NCBI GenBank assembly: GCA_965153455.1
Contig: OZ234501.1
Coordinates: forward strand, 7,936,001-8,000,000
DNA length: 64,000 bases
Reading direction: 5' to 3'
Origin: Sphagnum compactum
Taxonomy: Eukaryota; Bryophyta; Sphagnopsida; Sphagnales
Of this stretch, positions 48,701-61,400 are shown piece by piece. Position 1 is the first letter of the stretch. Every line of letters begins with the position of its first letter. Position numbers and translations under genes: made by a program. The notes beneath the pieces were generated by a model, which was given only the letters and a program-made list of their open reading frames with translations, did not search any database and was not told the DNA's origin.

Positions 48701-51100
48701 TATTGGACAAATGTATGGGACCCAATAATGTAACATCTATTTGTAAGATGTTGTCCATTATTGGGAAATACATATATAGAGTAATGTTTAATATGAACGT
48801 AATAGTTGTTTTTTAGTTGCAATATCCTTTCTAATTAATTACTACAAGGGTGAAAGCATGAAATAAAAGGAGCCATAGAGTGTTGGACAATCCTTAAAAG
48901 TTGTTTTTCAAAATTTTGAAAAATCACCATGGGAACACTATATATCAAAAAATTCATTTAATTTTTGAAATAAATTTTTATACTTTCAAAGTTGCAACTA
49001 CAAAATTTTCATGAAAGTTCACCATGTTTCAAGAGTCCTTTTATATGTTTAAAGCACTCAAGAAAAGCATGTGGACAAGTGGTTTTTTTGTTTCAAAAGT
49101 CATTTTTCCTTATCAAATGTTCACCAAATCATTTCAATTTTTTTGTGAACTTTAATATATTCCACAAGAAGGGATCCATATGTTCAAAACATTCCAAAAA
49201 AAATAAAAATATATACACATTTAGATTTTGATATTCAAACATCCTTAAACATTATTATAATTTTGAATTTGTAATCATGTTGCAAAGTAAAATTATATAT
49301 TTGATTATAATCTAAGGCTTGATGCAAAAACAAATTGGGTTTTTAACATATTCTATGTCATATTTGGCTTCAAATTTGATATTATGTTTGAAAAACTATG
49401 TGAAAAATGCAACATAAACCAATAGAAAACTACCATGTGGAAAATGCAATCCTTGGAAAAGACTTTAACCTTGGCGAGACTGGCTCCTTATTTCATGTTT
49501 TCACCCACAAGGTAGTTTTGTAATTGCCTCTTGCAATCTTTCAACTCCATGGCAACTACAATGGATCCAATGGTTCTATTTTAATTATGAAAATGTTATT
49601 CTATTTTAGAAATGTAGTTATTAAATACTATTATAGTAGCAACACTATAGTTGTTACTATATATTTTGAAGAAGTTACATAATTATAAATTTGTCTAACT
49701 TTTTGATGATCTACTTGTTGAGTTGTGTTTTGTTCTAAGGATCAACTATTCGACAATTACAAAACAACGATGGAACAACTACTACACAAGAATAATGAAA
49801 GGAAGAAGTTTCTTAGTAGTCACTTAGTAATGGACATTGCCATGTGGTGAGCTTGCAGTTATAAATATGTATTACAATGTGCACAAGTTAGTTATCATCG
49901 AATGGCAATGTAATTCCATTTTGTAATATGTTCTTAATATGCATGTGTAGTTTCAAAAGAGTTGCAACAAAATGAATGGAGTTCATCATCATGGATGGAT
50001 GAAATGCAACATCAACATGATGTTGTAACTATAGTTGCATAATAGTTGCATTGCAATTGCACAAAAGTTGTTCTTGCGAGGTTGTAATGGAGTTGCATAC
50101 GTATATAATTGCACATATGATGAGTTATGTCAGTTACAACTCATGCGATTCATTCAATAACACTCATGGCATAAAAACACATTAAATTGCAAATCATCAT
50201 TGCAATTCAAAAACATGGTGGCAAGGCTAGTTGTAAATCGCCCAATTGCTTCATAGTGACATAACAACACCCCAACCAAATTTCCTTGTGCATCAAAATT
50301 GACAAAAACATTGAAATATCAAATAACTCAAAAATTGACCCAGGAGTGATTATGGTACCATTGATTATTGGCATGAGGGTCTCAATTAACAAAAGTGGAT
50401 GAAATTAAATATCCTTCTTGACCTACGTAGATGGTTAAATGACTAACATTTAAAATTTCTATGTAAATATTATATGTTGAAAATTTACAATAATTAGAAT
50501 ATAAACAACATACATACATGCAATTACATGAAATACATATAGATTTATACAAAAAAGCTTGCAACACATATTCATAAACAAATAATCGTTGGATTTTAGT
50601 AAAAATACACATATCCATTCCTAATTTGGATTGTACAACATATAATTCAAAAATGCCAATAACAAAAAAATTACCAAATGAAACAATTCAATTATTATGC
50701 AAACTTATAAATGTTCATAACTTGTTGTACACATATGTAGATGTCATCCAACAAGTAGACAATTCATCATGTGATGTTTTCACAATAGCATATGAAATCA
50801 GCATTGTGTTTGGATTTGACCCCAAATAATTTCAATATGTTTTACCATAAATGAGATCAACAAATTTACAAAAATCCATAAAAAATAGATACATATTTCC
50901 ATTCCCAAAATATCCAACATTACCTTACAACCAATAATTAGTTTAGTAAATATATATAAAATGCAAGTGGAAATTTTTTAAGTTTTGACCACCAACTTTT
51001 CACATACCAATTTTTTATTTAATTAAGCTTTTTTTGTTATTACATGATCATTTGGTAATGTGTAGCAATGTGAACCCCAAGTTCAAATAATAATGATAAT
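45737..51100. other. Intergenic, no supported gene
   Basis: AT-rich DNA with recurring 'gttgcaac', 'agttgtaac' and 'acaactatgt' words around 46,250-46,560 and 49,740-50,200, also seen at 42,240-42,560 and 43,870-44,050. This suggests copies of one diverged repeat. The minus-strand fragments at 46,752-47,149 overlap and duplicate each other about 240 bp apart. No domains seen. Confidence 0.45.
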
Positions 51101-51119
51101 AATATTTTGAAAAGACACA

Positions 51120-51910
51120 ATTACATGTGTTTTTTTATGGACTACCTTCTTTCCTAATAACTACTTCATTATTTTCCCCTAGACACTTACATGGACACGA
51201 AAAGGCACATTTATTTTCATGTCCATGTTATATAGTGAAATCAAAATTTAGACTAACATAAATAATGATGAACTATTTGAAAATCATATGGGAACATATG
51301 AGGGAAATAAAAAGGGGTCAAAGGGGTGGGGGACATTATTAAATTGATAAACCTCCATCTCCTTTACCATGATTCTTGTTTCTTTGTTAATAATTATCTC
51401 ATATTTTTCCCATGGCCACCTACATGTACTTTAGGCACATTAACATGTGTTTATTCATATCCATGTTATATAAAATAATCAAAAAGATTTATTGAGAAGA
51501 TTGACATAAATAACAATGAACTATTGAAAAACATATGGGAAAATATGAAAGAAAAAAAAGGGGGAAAGGGGGTGGGGAATATTATTAAATTACTAAACCT
51601 CCATCTCTTTTAGCATTATCCTTACATTTTTTTCAAATTTTTGAAGTGAAGCTTCAATTAATTTTAAAAAAAAATTAATTATTATTAAAATACATTTCAT
51701 AAATCCAAAGTTTTTTCATAGTAATATGGTGTTAGTATGTAGATCAAAAAAATATTATTCAAAAAAATTACTATTTCAATAGCTTTTCAAAAAAAACATG
51801 AAAGGACACATTAACATGTGTTTTTTATGGACTATCTTTTTTTCCCTAATAATTACCTCATTTTTTCTCCTAACAATTTACATGGACATGTAACTTGGCC
51901 AATGTTAATG
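51120..51910. repeat. Tandem repeat, about 250-bp unit
   Basis: The unit contains 'gtgttttttatggactac', 'cctaataa', 'ttttcccctag', 'acatgga', 'catgttatata' and 'acataaataa', then 'catatggga', 'ggggtgggg' and 'aaacctccatctc'. Two full copies have landmark ends at 51,351 and 51,597, and a partial third covers 51,800-51,910, abutting the fold-back element. Confidence 0.75.
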
Positions 51911-52841
51911 TGCCTTTTCATTGTGCCATTGGCCTAAGAGGGAATTGGTTACCCAATTAGATTTTCCTTCCAAAACCATGTTTTGTAAGTTAATTGAATT
52001 TTTAATGACAAAAAAATTCAAAAATCAATATCTCCAAGGCCTTAAGTATCAAAATTCCCAAATCACTTTAATCTTATTCATTGAGGGTTTTCCAACAATG
52101 TCAAGAGTGTGCCCAAATTCCTCTATAATTTTTAGTTGATTTAAATTAATTTTAAATGAAAAACATGTTCAATATTCAACAACTTCTCCATCATAAGTCA
52201 AAACATTATGAAACCAATTCAATGCACCCCTTGCTCATCAAGGGATTTCCAAGGGTGCCAAGAATGCAACAAGAAGTGACATGTTTGGGAGACATCAATG
52301 TGACAAACAAAACAACCAAACTACCTTCATATACATTAGTGTAACTCGTGCCATTGGTGCAAGTGTGAATTGGTTACCCGACTAAATTTTTCCTTTCAAA
52401 ATGATTTTTTGTAATTCAATTGAATTTCCAATGGCATAACCTATTCAAAATTCAATATTTGTTGCACCTTAGGTCTAAAAATTTCCAAATCACCTTCATT
52501 AAATCATATTCATTAGGGGCTTTCAAAGACTACCAAAAGCATACCCAAATTCCGTTATAATTTTTAGTTCTGATTTAAATGAATTTTCAGTGAGAAAATT
52601 GTTCAATATTCAATAACTTCTCCACCATGTGTGTGTTGGAGCATTATGAAACTAAATTGGTGCACCTTTACTCATAAGGGGTTTCCAACAATACCAAGAG
52701 TATAGCAAAAGGCATTGTGGTTTGGGAGATCTCAACATGACAAACAAACAAATTACATTCTTTCATAAATAAATGTCCATATTATGTAATAAAATCATTC
52801 TTTTTTCAAATTGTTGAATCTGCCACCCCAAACCTTAATAT

Positions 52842-52957
52842 CATGGAATGGCCTCACCCATGCCCATTATGTTGGGTGTGTCGCCTAGCCAAGCTCACCG
52901 TAACGAACTCATTGGTGCTTTACGCGACATAATGGGCACAGGCTTGACCATTCCATG
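52842..52957. repeat. Hairpin in the core of the fold-back element
   Basis: CATGGAATGG...CCCATTATGT...GTCGC (52842-52884) pairs with GCGACATAATGGGCACAGG...CCATTCCATG (52924-52957). A 9-base insertion and a few mismatches sit on the left side, and the loop is about 39 bases. The surrounding 200 bp are distinctly GC-richer than the arms. Confidence 0.8.
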
Positions 52958-53039
52958 CTACATTAAAAGCATAGGTCCAAATGGCCGTGATTTGGCACAA
53001 GGATTCTTGGCGTTCAGGGAGTTCCCCGAGTTCCCCTAG
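52848..53039 (+). other. 63-codon ORF in the fold-back core, unknown
   Basis: The ORF starts at an ATG inside the hairpin arm and ends at 53,039. Its second half (HRNELIGALRDIMGTG, then YIKSIGPNGRDLAQGF) has the composition of an ordinary soluble protein rather than of AT-rich noise. It may be a captured host gene fragment or the residue of an element-encoded protein. I do not recognise it and see no neighbouring exon. Confidence 0.3.
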
Positions 53040-53849
53040 GTACTAATAGTAGGTCTATTTTTATATGAGGATTTTTGAGAGATGATATTTTGGCTTGTGT
53101 TGAAACTTGAGGTTAGTTAGAGAGTTCTAATCTTTTGAAGGATTTTGGATTCTTTTAGAGGATATTTTGAAGATTATATTTTTGCATGGTGAAATATTTG
53201 AGTTTCCTTACTTCTTCTTTTGCCATAAGATACTTTCAAATGTAAATGGCAAGGCCACAGTGTGACATACCCCTTGTTTGTTTTGTTTATTTGTCCAGTG
53301 GAGATCTCCAAGCCAAGGTGCCCCTTGGCATGCTCTTGTCTTGTTAGAAAGCCCTTCATGAGTAAGGGTACATGGAGGTGGTTTAGTAATGTTTAGACCT
53401 ATGATATAAGAGTTATTGAATACATAACCCTTTTGTAATTAAAATTTCAATGAAATCAAGATTGAAAATTTGAAAGAAATTAAGGAGTGCTCTTGGTGTT
53501 GTTGGAAAGCTCTAAATGAGTAAAGATTATATGGAGGCATTTTTGTAAGTTTTTAGACCTAAGGTCTAAGATATATTGAAATTCGAGTAATTTTTATATG
53601 ATTGGAAATTTGAGTAAATTATCAAAAAAAAGATTTTGAAAGGAGAAATTAGTTGGGTAACAAGTTCACAAGATTATATAGAGACGTTTTTGCAAATTTT
53701 AGACCTAAGGTCTAAGATGCATTGAAATTGGAGTAATTTTTATGATTGGAAATTTGAATAAATTACAAAAAAACTAATTTTGAAACGAGAAATTAGTTGC
53801 ACAACAAGTTCACATTTGGGCCAGTGGCAAAGGCCACACTTAGAGCTAT

Positions 53850-54514
53850 TACAAACCAGGGACTATTTTGGCTATTTAAAATCCTGAATAGTACATCATT
53901 TTCTCACTTTTAATTTTTAACATAGCATTTTGGCTATATGCATAGCCAGCAAAGAAAAGGCTGATTACGGCTGTAGGTGGGATGAAAAGTACAATGAATA
54001 AAGAAAGGATGACAAATGTACTCATCATCTTCTTCTGTTGATTAGGGTTTGGTACTCATCAAGCAGCAGCAGCAGCAGCAGGATCATAGCTCGTTTGTGG
54101 TTGGACTGGCGCCTGGAACAAGGGACGGAACTTCTCCTTCCGGACACCTCCTCGCCCAAGGATCTTGCAGAAGACACGCACGGGAATTACAGGACGATCT
54201 GCCAGCACCCGGCGGATGAGGTGCAGTAGTAGCATCTCTAGTAAAATTTTACGGCCTGTTTCGAGTATACATTTTCCAGCAATGCATGCACACACACACA
54301 CACTCTTGTTTGGTTTTGCTGTGGTGGTGGTGGTGCATAGATAGGTGCTTTACTTAGTGTTGCGCTTCTTCCCTTTTTCGCAGTAATTCAAGATGGGCGT
54401 TTTGCAGAGCTTCTTCATGAACGGATCATCAAAAGAAAGGGGACTGTGAAAGAATCCTTTGGTGTTTTTTCGTTTGGGTTTTGTTTTTGGGGGTTGGGTT
54501 GCCTCCTCTTCAGG
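53850..54514 (+). promoter_or_regulatory. Promoter and leader of the zinc-ribbon gene, with an 18-codon uORF
   Basis: GC rises sharply from about 53,950. The leader holds a CAG microsatellite (54,062-54,081), an ACAC tract (54,288-54,302) and an upstream ORF, MGVLQSFFMNGSSKERGL, at 54,393-54,449. A pyrimidine-rich 'cctcctcttcag' lies directly before the main ATG, so a leader intron ending at 54,513 is possible. Overlapping ORFs at 54,038-54,301 on both strands depend on the microsatellite and are not called. Confidence 0.45.
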
Positions 54515-57500
54515 ATGGATGTATCCACTGCTGTAGAAAGAGTCCGGGCGCGTCTAGCGAAGCAGTTGAACTTGGCGACCACCTCATCGACGAGTGCTTC
54601 ATCATCGGCGGATGAATCGCCAGAGCTGCCGCCTGATGCAGGAGGAGGCGGCTTCGAACTTGTCACTTTGCAAGAATGGATTAGAAAGGAAGGAGGAGGA
54701 GCAGGAGGAGGCGATGTTGTGAAATGTGGTGGATGCGAGGCACCATTTTTGAGAGGTGATGAAGCTTCCATTTGTATTGCTTGTGGAAGCCAGCGACTTA
54801 CAAAACTCAACAACAGCTACAACAACAATGCCACCACAAAGTTGGACTATAAACTGTCCATTGCATTCTCGCGATTTCTGGAGACTATCCACCGCTCAAT
54901 CGAGGTATTGTATTTACCTTCCGACCCACGTTTTAGGGTTACCAACTTCAGGAATAGCAAAAATGTAGAACCCCCGAAAGGGTGTTTTTTTTTCCGAGAG
55001 TGAGTGACGATTGAAAAAATTGGCAGGTGGGTGGTAGCATGAACCATCAGATTTCCGTGGATTCGTCATCAGCTGACCAAGCTGCAGCAACAAGCACTTC
55101 AAAGCCTCCTCTTCAAGTTGCTTCTTCAATACCCTCAAATCCAGTTCCTGAACTGTCTAGAAAAAGCTTGTCGGCACATGGTAGGAATGCGATGTTGTCT
55201 CCAAGATCAAGACAAAACTCTTCAGGACAAAACTCTTCGCTTGATGAAAGGATGAAATTCTCAAGCTCAAGTACTATGGATGTGACGGCAAATGATTTTG
55301 ATGATTCTCTGGGAACACAGGAAGAAGACAAGGCAACAGACACTATTTTCCAGAAGACAGAAATGTTAGCCTTGTCACAAGGTGGTGGTGATCAGGGAAC
55401 TGATCAGGATGTGAGATTCTTGGAGAACTTAGAAGTAAGTCACTCTATGTTTGCATTCTTTTGGTTATTTGTGACAGTCCTTAATCGTTGAAATTTGTGT
55501 TTACATTTCCTTGGAAATGAGAGTAAGGTGGTGGGGATGTGTTACAGGGGAGCAATCAAGCTAGTGGATCAACGGCTGATTTCTCTTTTAAAGCTGAGGC
55601 TGAAGCTGATGATGACTGGGGATTTGTGACGTCTAGTGAAGTTCAACCTGCTGGGTTAGTGGAAGATGACTATTCCAGACCTAACAACCTGCAGAAAGGT
55701 GTGGAGACAGAAGACTTGTCAGCTACTACCCATAATCCTGAATATGATTTGAGCTTCTTCGACACCTTAGGCGTATGTTACAGCTCCACCTTGCCATTAA
55801 TTGAGTGTTTTTTTACTGTAAATAGATGCGCACTAAATGTTAATCTAGATTGTCACCATGACAGAAGCAACTGATCCAGTGTTTTGGCTTACATTATAGC
55901 TACCATATAGTGATTACCTTGATAGCCAGGTATGATCAGAAACTTCTGAGACTGCGCCTTGTTCTTCCATTCCTTGATTTGTTCACCTGAATTACACGTT
56001 TATTCTCCAAGGTGCAACCTGTTTGCAGTTTGATAAAAAAATATGGGATTCTGTTGCCATCAAAACCTTCCCACAAACCTATCATCCCCTGGCTTTAAGC
56101 TTCCTACTTGGTGAAACTAGGATGTTCTTTTGGTGCTGCACCCCATGCCAACTGGCCTCAGAAGGCAGGAATGTGTGCAATCCCCAAAATTTTTTTCTAG
56201 GAGCTGATTCTATAAGGGTTTGATAGGTTGTGTGGCTGTGTTTGTGGAGTGATGGAACTTGGTGCTGGTGTTGTCCTCAATTCTGAGATTGAAACTAGAG
56301 AAGGTGAACCCAGGAACAAGCATAGAGACCTGAGGTTTGATCATGTGCTGCTTGCTTGCACAGGTAGGTAGTTTGAAGAAGGAAGTGAGTGCTCGGGAGA
56401 TTGAGGCAGGTCGCAATTTCTGGGATGACCATACAGAGGTTCAGAATTTGAAAACGCAAGAAAGCAGAACAGGAATGGATAGATTTGCCAGTGATGCATC
56501 GGTGTTTACGACACTTTCAGATTCTACGAGTGATTCTGGTTATAATTCCTCTGAAACAGTTGTATGAATCTTGACCTCTCACCAGTTTCCACTTAATATG
56601 TATGACTTGTATGTCACAGCTGTTTATGATGAAGATAAAATGGTCTGCTACTTTGTGAGTGACATTCACAAGGTTATGACCACATTCATGCTTGTTGTCT
56701 TTGTTTTGGTTTAGTAGGTGAAGTGACATAATGGTTGGCTTTGAAGTTCTTTTCTTTGTGGAATTTCTTTGCAATCTCATTGATATTTTCAATTGTATGA
56801 ATCTTACAGCCAGGAAAGCGTCACATGGAGCCACTTGTGGAAGTTGGAGGAGATGACATGGTTGCTATAGACACATTGCCTATTGACACCTTTGATAAAA
56901 TTCTTATTTCCCCAGAATCACAACTGGTATGTCATGGTTGAACTTCAAACTTCTTTTCTTTGGTATCTGTCCACTTATTGATGATGACAAAGTAGTTGCT
57001 TGAGATGCATTTATGTTGAATCTCCACGTGAGCCAGAGTACATCTGAATGGTAAATTGAATGTCTGTCCATCTCATGACAAAAATACATGTACAATGTCT
57101 GGCAGGGTAACCTTCAGACAGGGCCAATGCCATGGGCTTCAGATCCATTTTCTAGTGCTGGGGATATTGTTGATCTATTTCCATTGCCCCTTGAAAGCTC
57201 CAACCCAACCACAAATGCTCCAGATACGGTATGCTATGTCAAACTGCAAAAGGCACATAAACGGGACAAGTGAATGTGGAGATCTGTCTCATGCTGTCTT
57301 TATACCCGTGTATAGTTTTTCATTGAATGGACACTTATTGATCCTCTCAATAACCTGTTTTGTAGATTTTCGTCTGCATTGCAGGTTGCTGTCAATGAAG
57401 CATCTCAACCTCAGTTGGCAGATCTGGCCATGGACGATTCTGAAGAATGGGGTGATGATGATGACTTCATCTGGTCACAAGCTGAGCCTGCACAGCAAGC

Positions 57501-59438
57501 TAGTCCTAGACCTAATGATGAAGATTCACTCCATGAATTATCTGGAGCACCAACTTCAGTCACAAAAATTCAGTCCAGTGCTAATGAATCTTGGCAGGAG
57601 GAAGATTTTATCTTTGATGAGAGTCAGATTGGAATATTGATTTCATCAACAACTAGGGGTTCAACTTCACCTAATGACACAGCAACCAAAAGCTTTCCCA
57701 TCATTGGAGAACGGCTGTTGCTTGAGGATGACAATGTGTTCAAAAATCATTTAGAGTCTGTCTCTGTCACCAAATCTGAGACAGATTCCTCACTTGTTGA
57801 CCAGAATGGGGAGTTGTTGAATGGGTTTCCATCTGTGACATATCAAGGAGAACAGCAGGCCGGCCATGAGGAATCCAGGCTCCCAGAGGTTTTTCTTGTT
57901 AAGCCAGCTCAACCAGAGGAGGGCCATAGAAAACCACCTGGATCACTATCTCAAAGCTTGTCCTTTTCCAATGAAGTTGGGTTGGGAAGTTTACCCTTCA
58001 GTACAGGAGATGCATTGTTTGAGGATGATGATATATTTAAGTCTCTGCATGTACGATCTGCTTCCTATGGAAAAGCAGAGACTAAAGCTTCACCTGTGGA
58101 TCAGAATGCTGATTCATTCAAACGGTCTGTCTCTTTTGGCAATTTACAGTTGCCAACAACAACTCAAGGTGATGCTGTTGAGGATCTGCTCAGTTCACTG
58201 AAGCAAAATTCAGCCCCTTCTAACAGATTTGCAATAAAATCAATCACTGCTGATCAGGGTGATGGCTCAGATGCTTCAAAGTGCAGTCTTCCAAGATCCA
58301 TCTCATTTGGTGAAATAAATCTGGAACCAGATCACCAAGGTGAGGATATGTATGACTTTTTTCCCATTCAATCTCGTGCTGCTAAGAGAAATCCAATGCC
58401 TGAAAATAGTTCTGGCATGACAGACCATTCCCCAAGCTTTACTGAGCAAGTTCCTTCTCAGCTGGGAACAAGCATGCAGGTGTCTGTTGGCTCAAGTCCT
58501 TCAAAAGATCCATTCAGCTTTATTCAAGCTTCAACTGTTCAATCTGCCACAACTCAGCCCATCGTTTCTTCAGTGCAGGATGTTATAAACAGCAATGATG
58601 ATGATGATGATGATTTTGAGTGGAAATCAGCAGATATCCCATATGTCAATGCTTCACTGGTAGAAACACAGGTGGCAGCTTCCCCACAGACATCAAGGGC
58701 CAATGGAAACTTATTTCAATGGGCGCACTTGTCTCCATTGTCTTTTTCAGATCCCATTACTTCCACCAGCAACCCTTTGAGCAATGGGTCACGATCGCAT
58801 GTATTTCCTCTTCAAGGTGGGGCCTTGGTGGAATCCCCAGCTTTGTTGCAAACCCAGACAATTTCAAGTAGCAGAGATGCTGTCCCATCATCTTCAAAAG
58901 TAATCCTGAATGGTGGTTTGTCAGTGACTGCAGAGGCATCTGTCAGTGTGGACAGTTTTCCTTTGCCTCAGTCCATGGGCCTGCCTAGTGAGCATGTTTA
59001 TGACAGTGACGATGAATTTAGTGACTTTGTTTCTCCTCCTCCTCCACCACCACCCCCGTCATGGCGATCACTACACCCCACAACCAAGGCTCCACTTGAT
59101 ATGTATGTGTGCTCTCCAATATACTTGATGTCCATACCATGTTTAGGTTTCGGACTATGTCAATGTCTTTCTCTTGTTTCTAGATGTGTTGGGCTTTTTG
59201 GATTCAGTTCTGGTTCTGTCAGTCAGATGGGACTGGATCACTTTCACTGTTAAATTATTTGCTTCATTTGAGACAAACCTGAAAATTTGGGGCTAGTTTA
59301 ATATTTTCTTTGGCATTGAATCACTGTTGTGTGTTTTGCAGGTCATGGTTTGAGGAACAATCACAGCCGAGTTCTAAAGAGGGAAGGGATTCTGGTCTTT
59401 TTGGTGATCTAATGGGCATAGGATTTGCAAACACCTAA
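54515..59438 (+). CDS. Large acidic protein with N-terminal four-Cys zinc ribbon (DUF7815-like)
   Basis: I reconstruct eight exons: join(54515..54904, 55027..55434, 55548..55772, 56364..56561, 56810..56926, 57106..57228, 57385..59102, 59342..59438). All introns are GT-AG, the first six phase 0 and the last phase 2. The product is 1091 residues. Residues 71-90 form a zinc ribbon (C71GGC74 ... C87IAC90), followed by a DYKLSIAFSRFLETI segment. The rest is mostly disordered, Ser-rich and acidic, with recurring Trp/Phe-in-acidic motifs (ADDDWGFV, SEEWGDDDDFIW, DDDDDFEWKSA, DDEFSDFVSP). A Pro run and a C-terminal SWFEEQ...GLFGDLMGIGF follow. This order resembles the plant DUF7815 family, often labelled Rho-GAP gacO-like without evidence of GAP activity. 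Acidic W/F motifs can bind adaptor ear domains, so a trafficking role is conceivable. The family call is from memory and function is unknown. Confidence 0.8.
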
Positions 59439-60050
59439 AATTATTGTGCTGCTAGTCTGCAGCGGTTTCTCTCAACCCCTGAAAGGTGTATTATCTATCC
59501 TTCTTGGAATCTGTGTATTGATCATATTTGTCTTCTCAATAGAATTCTTGTTCATCTTGGTACAAAGGAGAGTTTATTCTCCCATGGATTCCACATTTTG
59601 AGTTTTTGGGATTTTGAAGTGAGGATCTGAGAGTGCTGTATTTGTACATCAAAGGGTTGTTGAGGACTATTGGAGTGACGAGTTTAGCATGAATGGTGTG
59701 TTGAATGTATGTTCTATCCTGGTGGGATTGTGTACCAGTTGTGCTACTGTGGTGGAGAGCGTTTGCTTTACTGTGTCAGTGAGCTCTTTCCTATATGCTT
59801 TTGGGCTTTGTTTTACTACTACTAAAAGCATCTCAGAAACTCAAAGAAATTGCCTCCAAAGGTGGTGAATACTGTCCATAGTTGAGGTTGCTACCTACCT
59901 ATTTAGCTAATTTTTTGTTATGGATGTAACCTAGTTTATGAGGGCAACCAGCATAGCCAGGGTACAGGATAGGGCTGCTCTTCTCAGAGTCAATAAGTGA
60001 ATGCCATGGCAGCAAGCTTTCTCAAAAACCTAGAGGCTATTCCAACCCGT
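59439..60050 (+). other. 3' UTR and downstream flank of the zinc-ribbon gene
   Basis: After TAA 59,436-59,438 the sequence keeps the T/G-rich composition of a plant 3' UTR for about 350 bases ('tgtgtattgatcatatttgtcttctcaatag'). The exact poly-A site cannot be placed. No further gene is seen. Confidence 0.4.
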
Positions 60051-60389
60051 GTTGGGCGGTTCTTACTTTGTTGTGAGAACCGCCCGGTTCCGGTTATCAC
60101 AACCATTTTAGAGAACCTTTAAGGTTCTCATAAATAATTTAATAAAATGATTTTGATAACCTTTAAGGGTTTCAGACTCTTGAAAAAAAAATTCCCACCG
60201 GATTTCAGTCCTGCTGGTTTTCATAATAATTAACCCTGGTTTTCAGCATCGGTTCTCACAAGCTGGTTTTCAAATTTTAAAAAATCCAATATTTTTAATT
60301 ATTTAGTTTACTGTAAAATTTTAATTCAAGTTTAAAATTTTTAAATTAATTACTTGCAAAAACTGAAACAAAACTGAAATAAGAAATTA

Positions 60390-61400
60390 ATTTAAAAAAA
60401 TAAAAATCTCTTCTTGTTCAAATTCACTTTCAAATTCTTGTAATTCTTCTTTTAATTGTTCATCCATCTCTATAAACGCTACTAAATCACTAGGAGATTT
60501 ACAACTAACTTTGGCATCATTAGGCCAATTTTTGCTAACAAAAATTAGTTTCTCTAAGTTTCCTAATTGTAAAAACCTTAATTCTTTTAAGGTTGGTGAA
60601 AATGTCGGCTAAAGAGAAAATCCTTTCTGTTTTTATTTGTGATCCAACAATTTTTATTTTTGTCAAGCAAGAAAACCAATAGTGGGGAATATACTCATGT
60701 TTTGCCACCATTGCAGAGGGCATTTGATCTTCTTAAAATTGACTTGAAATCTCCTAAAAATTAGAAGTTCTTTGTTAATTAATTCTGCCATTGATTCACT
60801 TGTGCTGGCAATCATTTCAAAAATATCTAAGTAGCTATCTTCATAAAATTTGTGCTATGTAAATTCAGCATCATAATTTTCCACAGGATGTAAGTGATGA
60901 TAACATTTCAAAAGCATAGGTTGCAAGGAGTTCTGATCATACTTTTCTACAATAGAAATGCCTTGCTCACCTCCAACAAATGAAGATACCAAAAGAAGGT
61001 TTTTAAATCATGGATCTAACATCAAGTAAAGCATGTTATGGGCTTTTCTTTCTTCATAGCTTTTTAGAAATGAAAGAAAAGAAGCAAGGACACCACAAAC
61101 TTCTTAACTTCTTTCTTAATGTTAGAAACAAGCAAAGACAATTCAAGAGTAATTGCAGAATCATCATCCATAAATTAGTCTAATTTTTATACAATTTGAA
61201 CATCTTCCTTCAATTTGGAACTCATTGTGATGGCACTGTTTAGGGCATCACTAAGCAATTGGTGATCTTCGGGTTAGTTTATAACACAAGCAATAACAAC
61301 TGGAGACAAACAATCCACAATTATTTGACAATATGCCAAGTGATAATAGGGGGAACTCGACCAAAAACATGAACAACAATTTGTGAACTATAACATAATA
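60390..61400 (-). pseudogene. Second degraded hAT transposase of the same family
   Basis: Minus-strand fragments give KAHNMLYLMLDP and FKNLLLVSSFVGGEQG near 60,960-61,050, then VGSQIKTERIFSLADI and TNLKR near 60,590-60,660. After a frameshift they give LIFVSKNWPNDAKVSCK and an acidic tail near 60,400-60,545. The order and wording match the relic at 22.9-24.6 kb (IFVNKNWPND, then an acidic tail). Stops and frameshifts make it non-functional. Flanks near 60,050-60,300 and 22,640-22,830 share 'ggttttcacaa' phrases and may be the non-coding 3' part of the element. Confidence 0.8.

Larger units (their letters stand above)
51925..53845. mobile_element. Fold-back element with long compound inverted arms
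   Basis: The left arm is two direct copies (from about 51,925 and 52,350) of a 425-bp unit starting 'gtgccattgg' and 'gaattggttaccc', and continuing with 'aaattcccaaatcac' and 'caataacttctcca'. The unit then has 'ctcat.aagggatttcc' and 'gggagat.tc'. The right arm (about 53,225-53,845) is the same unit in complement, with an internal duplication of about 140 bp. A GC-richer core of about 450 bp lies between. This is a typical fold-back or long-TIR DNA element. Exact ends and target duplication were not resolved. The terminal phrase near 53,810-53,850 recurs near 39,660-39,695. Confidence 0.7.

Noticed and set aside
54059-54301. Minus-strand ORF with a poly-Ala end at the zinc-ribbon gene leader
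   Set aside because: The poly-Ala is the CAG microsatellite. An overlapping plus ORF is equally long, neither has a recognised family, and the position fits a leader.
57056-57640. 194-codon plus-strand ORF in the zinc-ribbon gene
   Set aside because: It crosses an intron and reads exon 7 in the wrong frame. The frame used by 57,385-59,102 joins all exons in phase.
53850-59438. An operon-like or clustered pathway among the three genes
   Set aside because: The genes are far apart, on different strands, in unrelated families, and each has its own leader.
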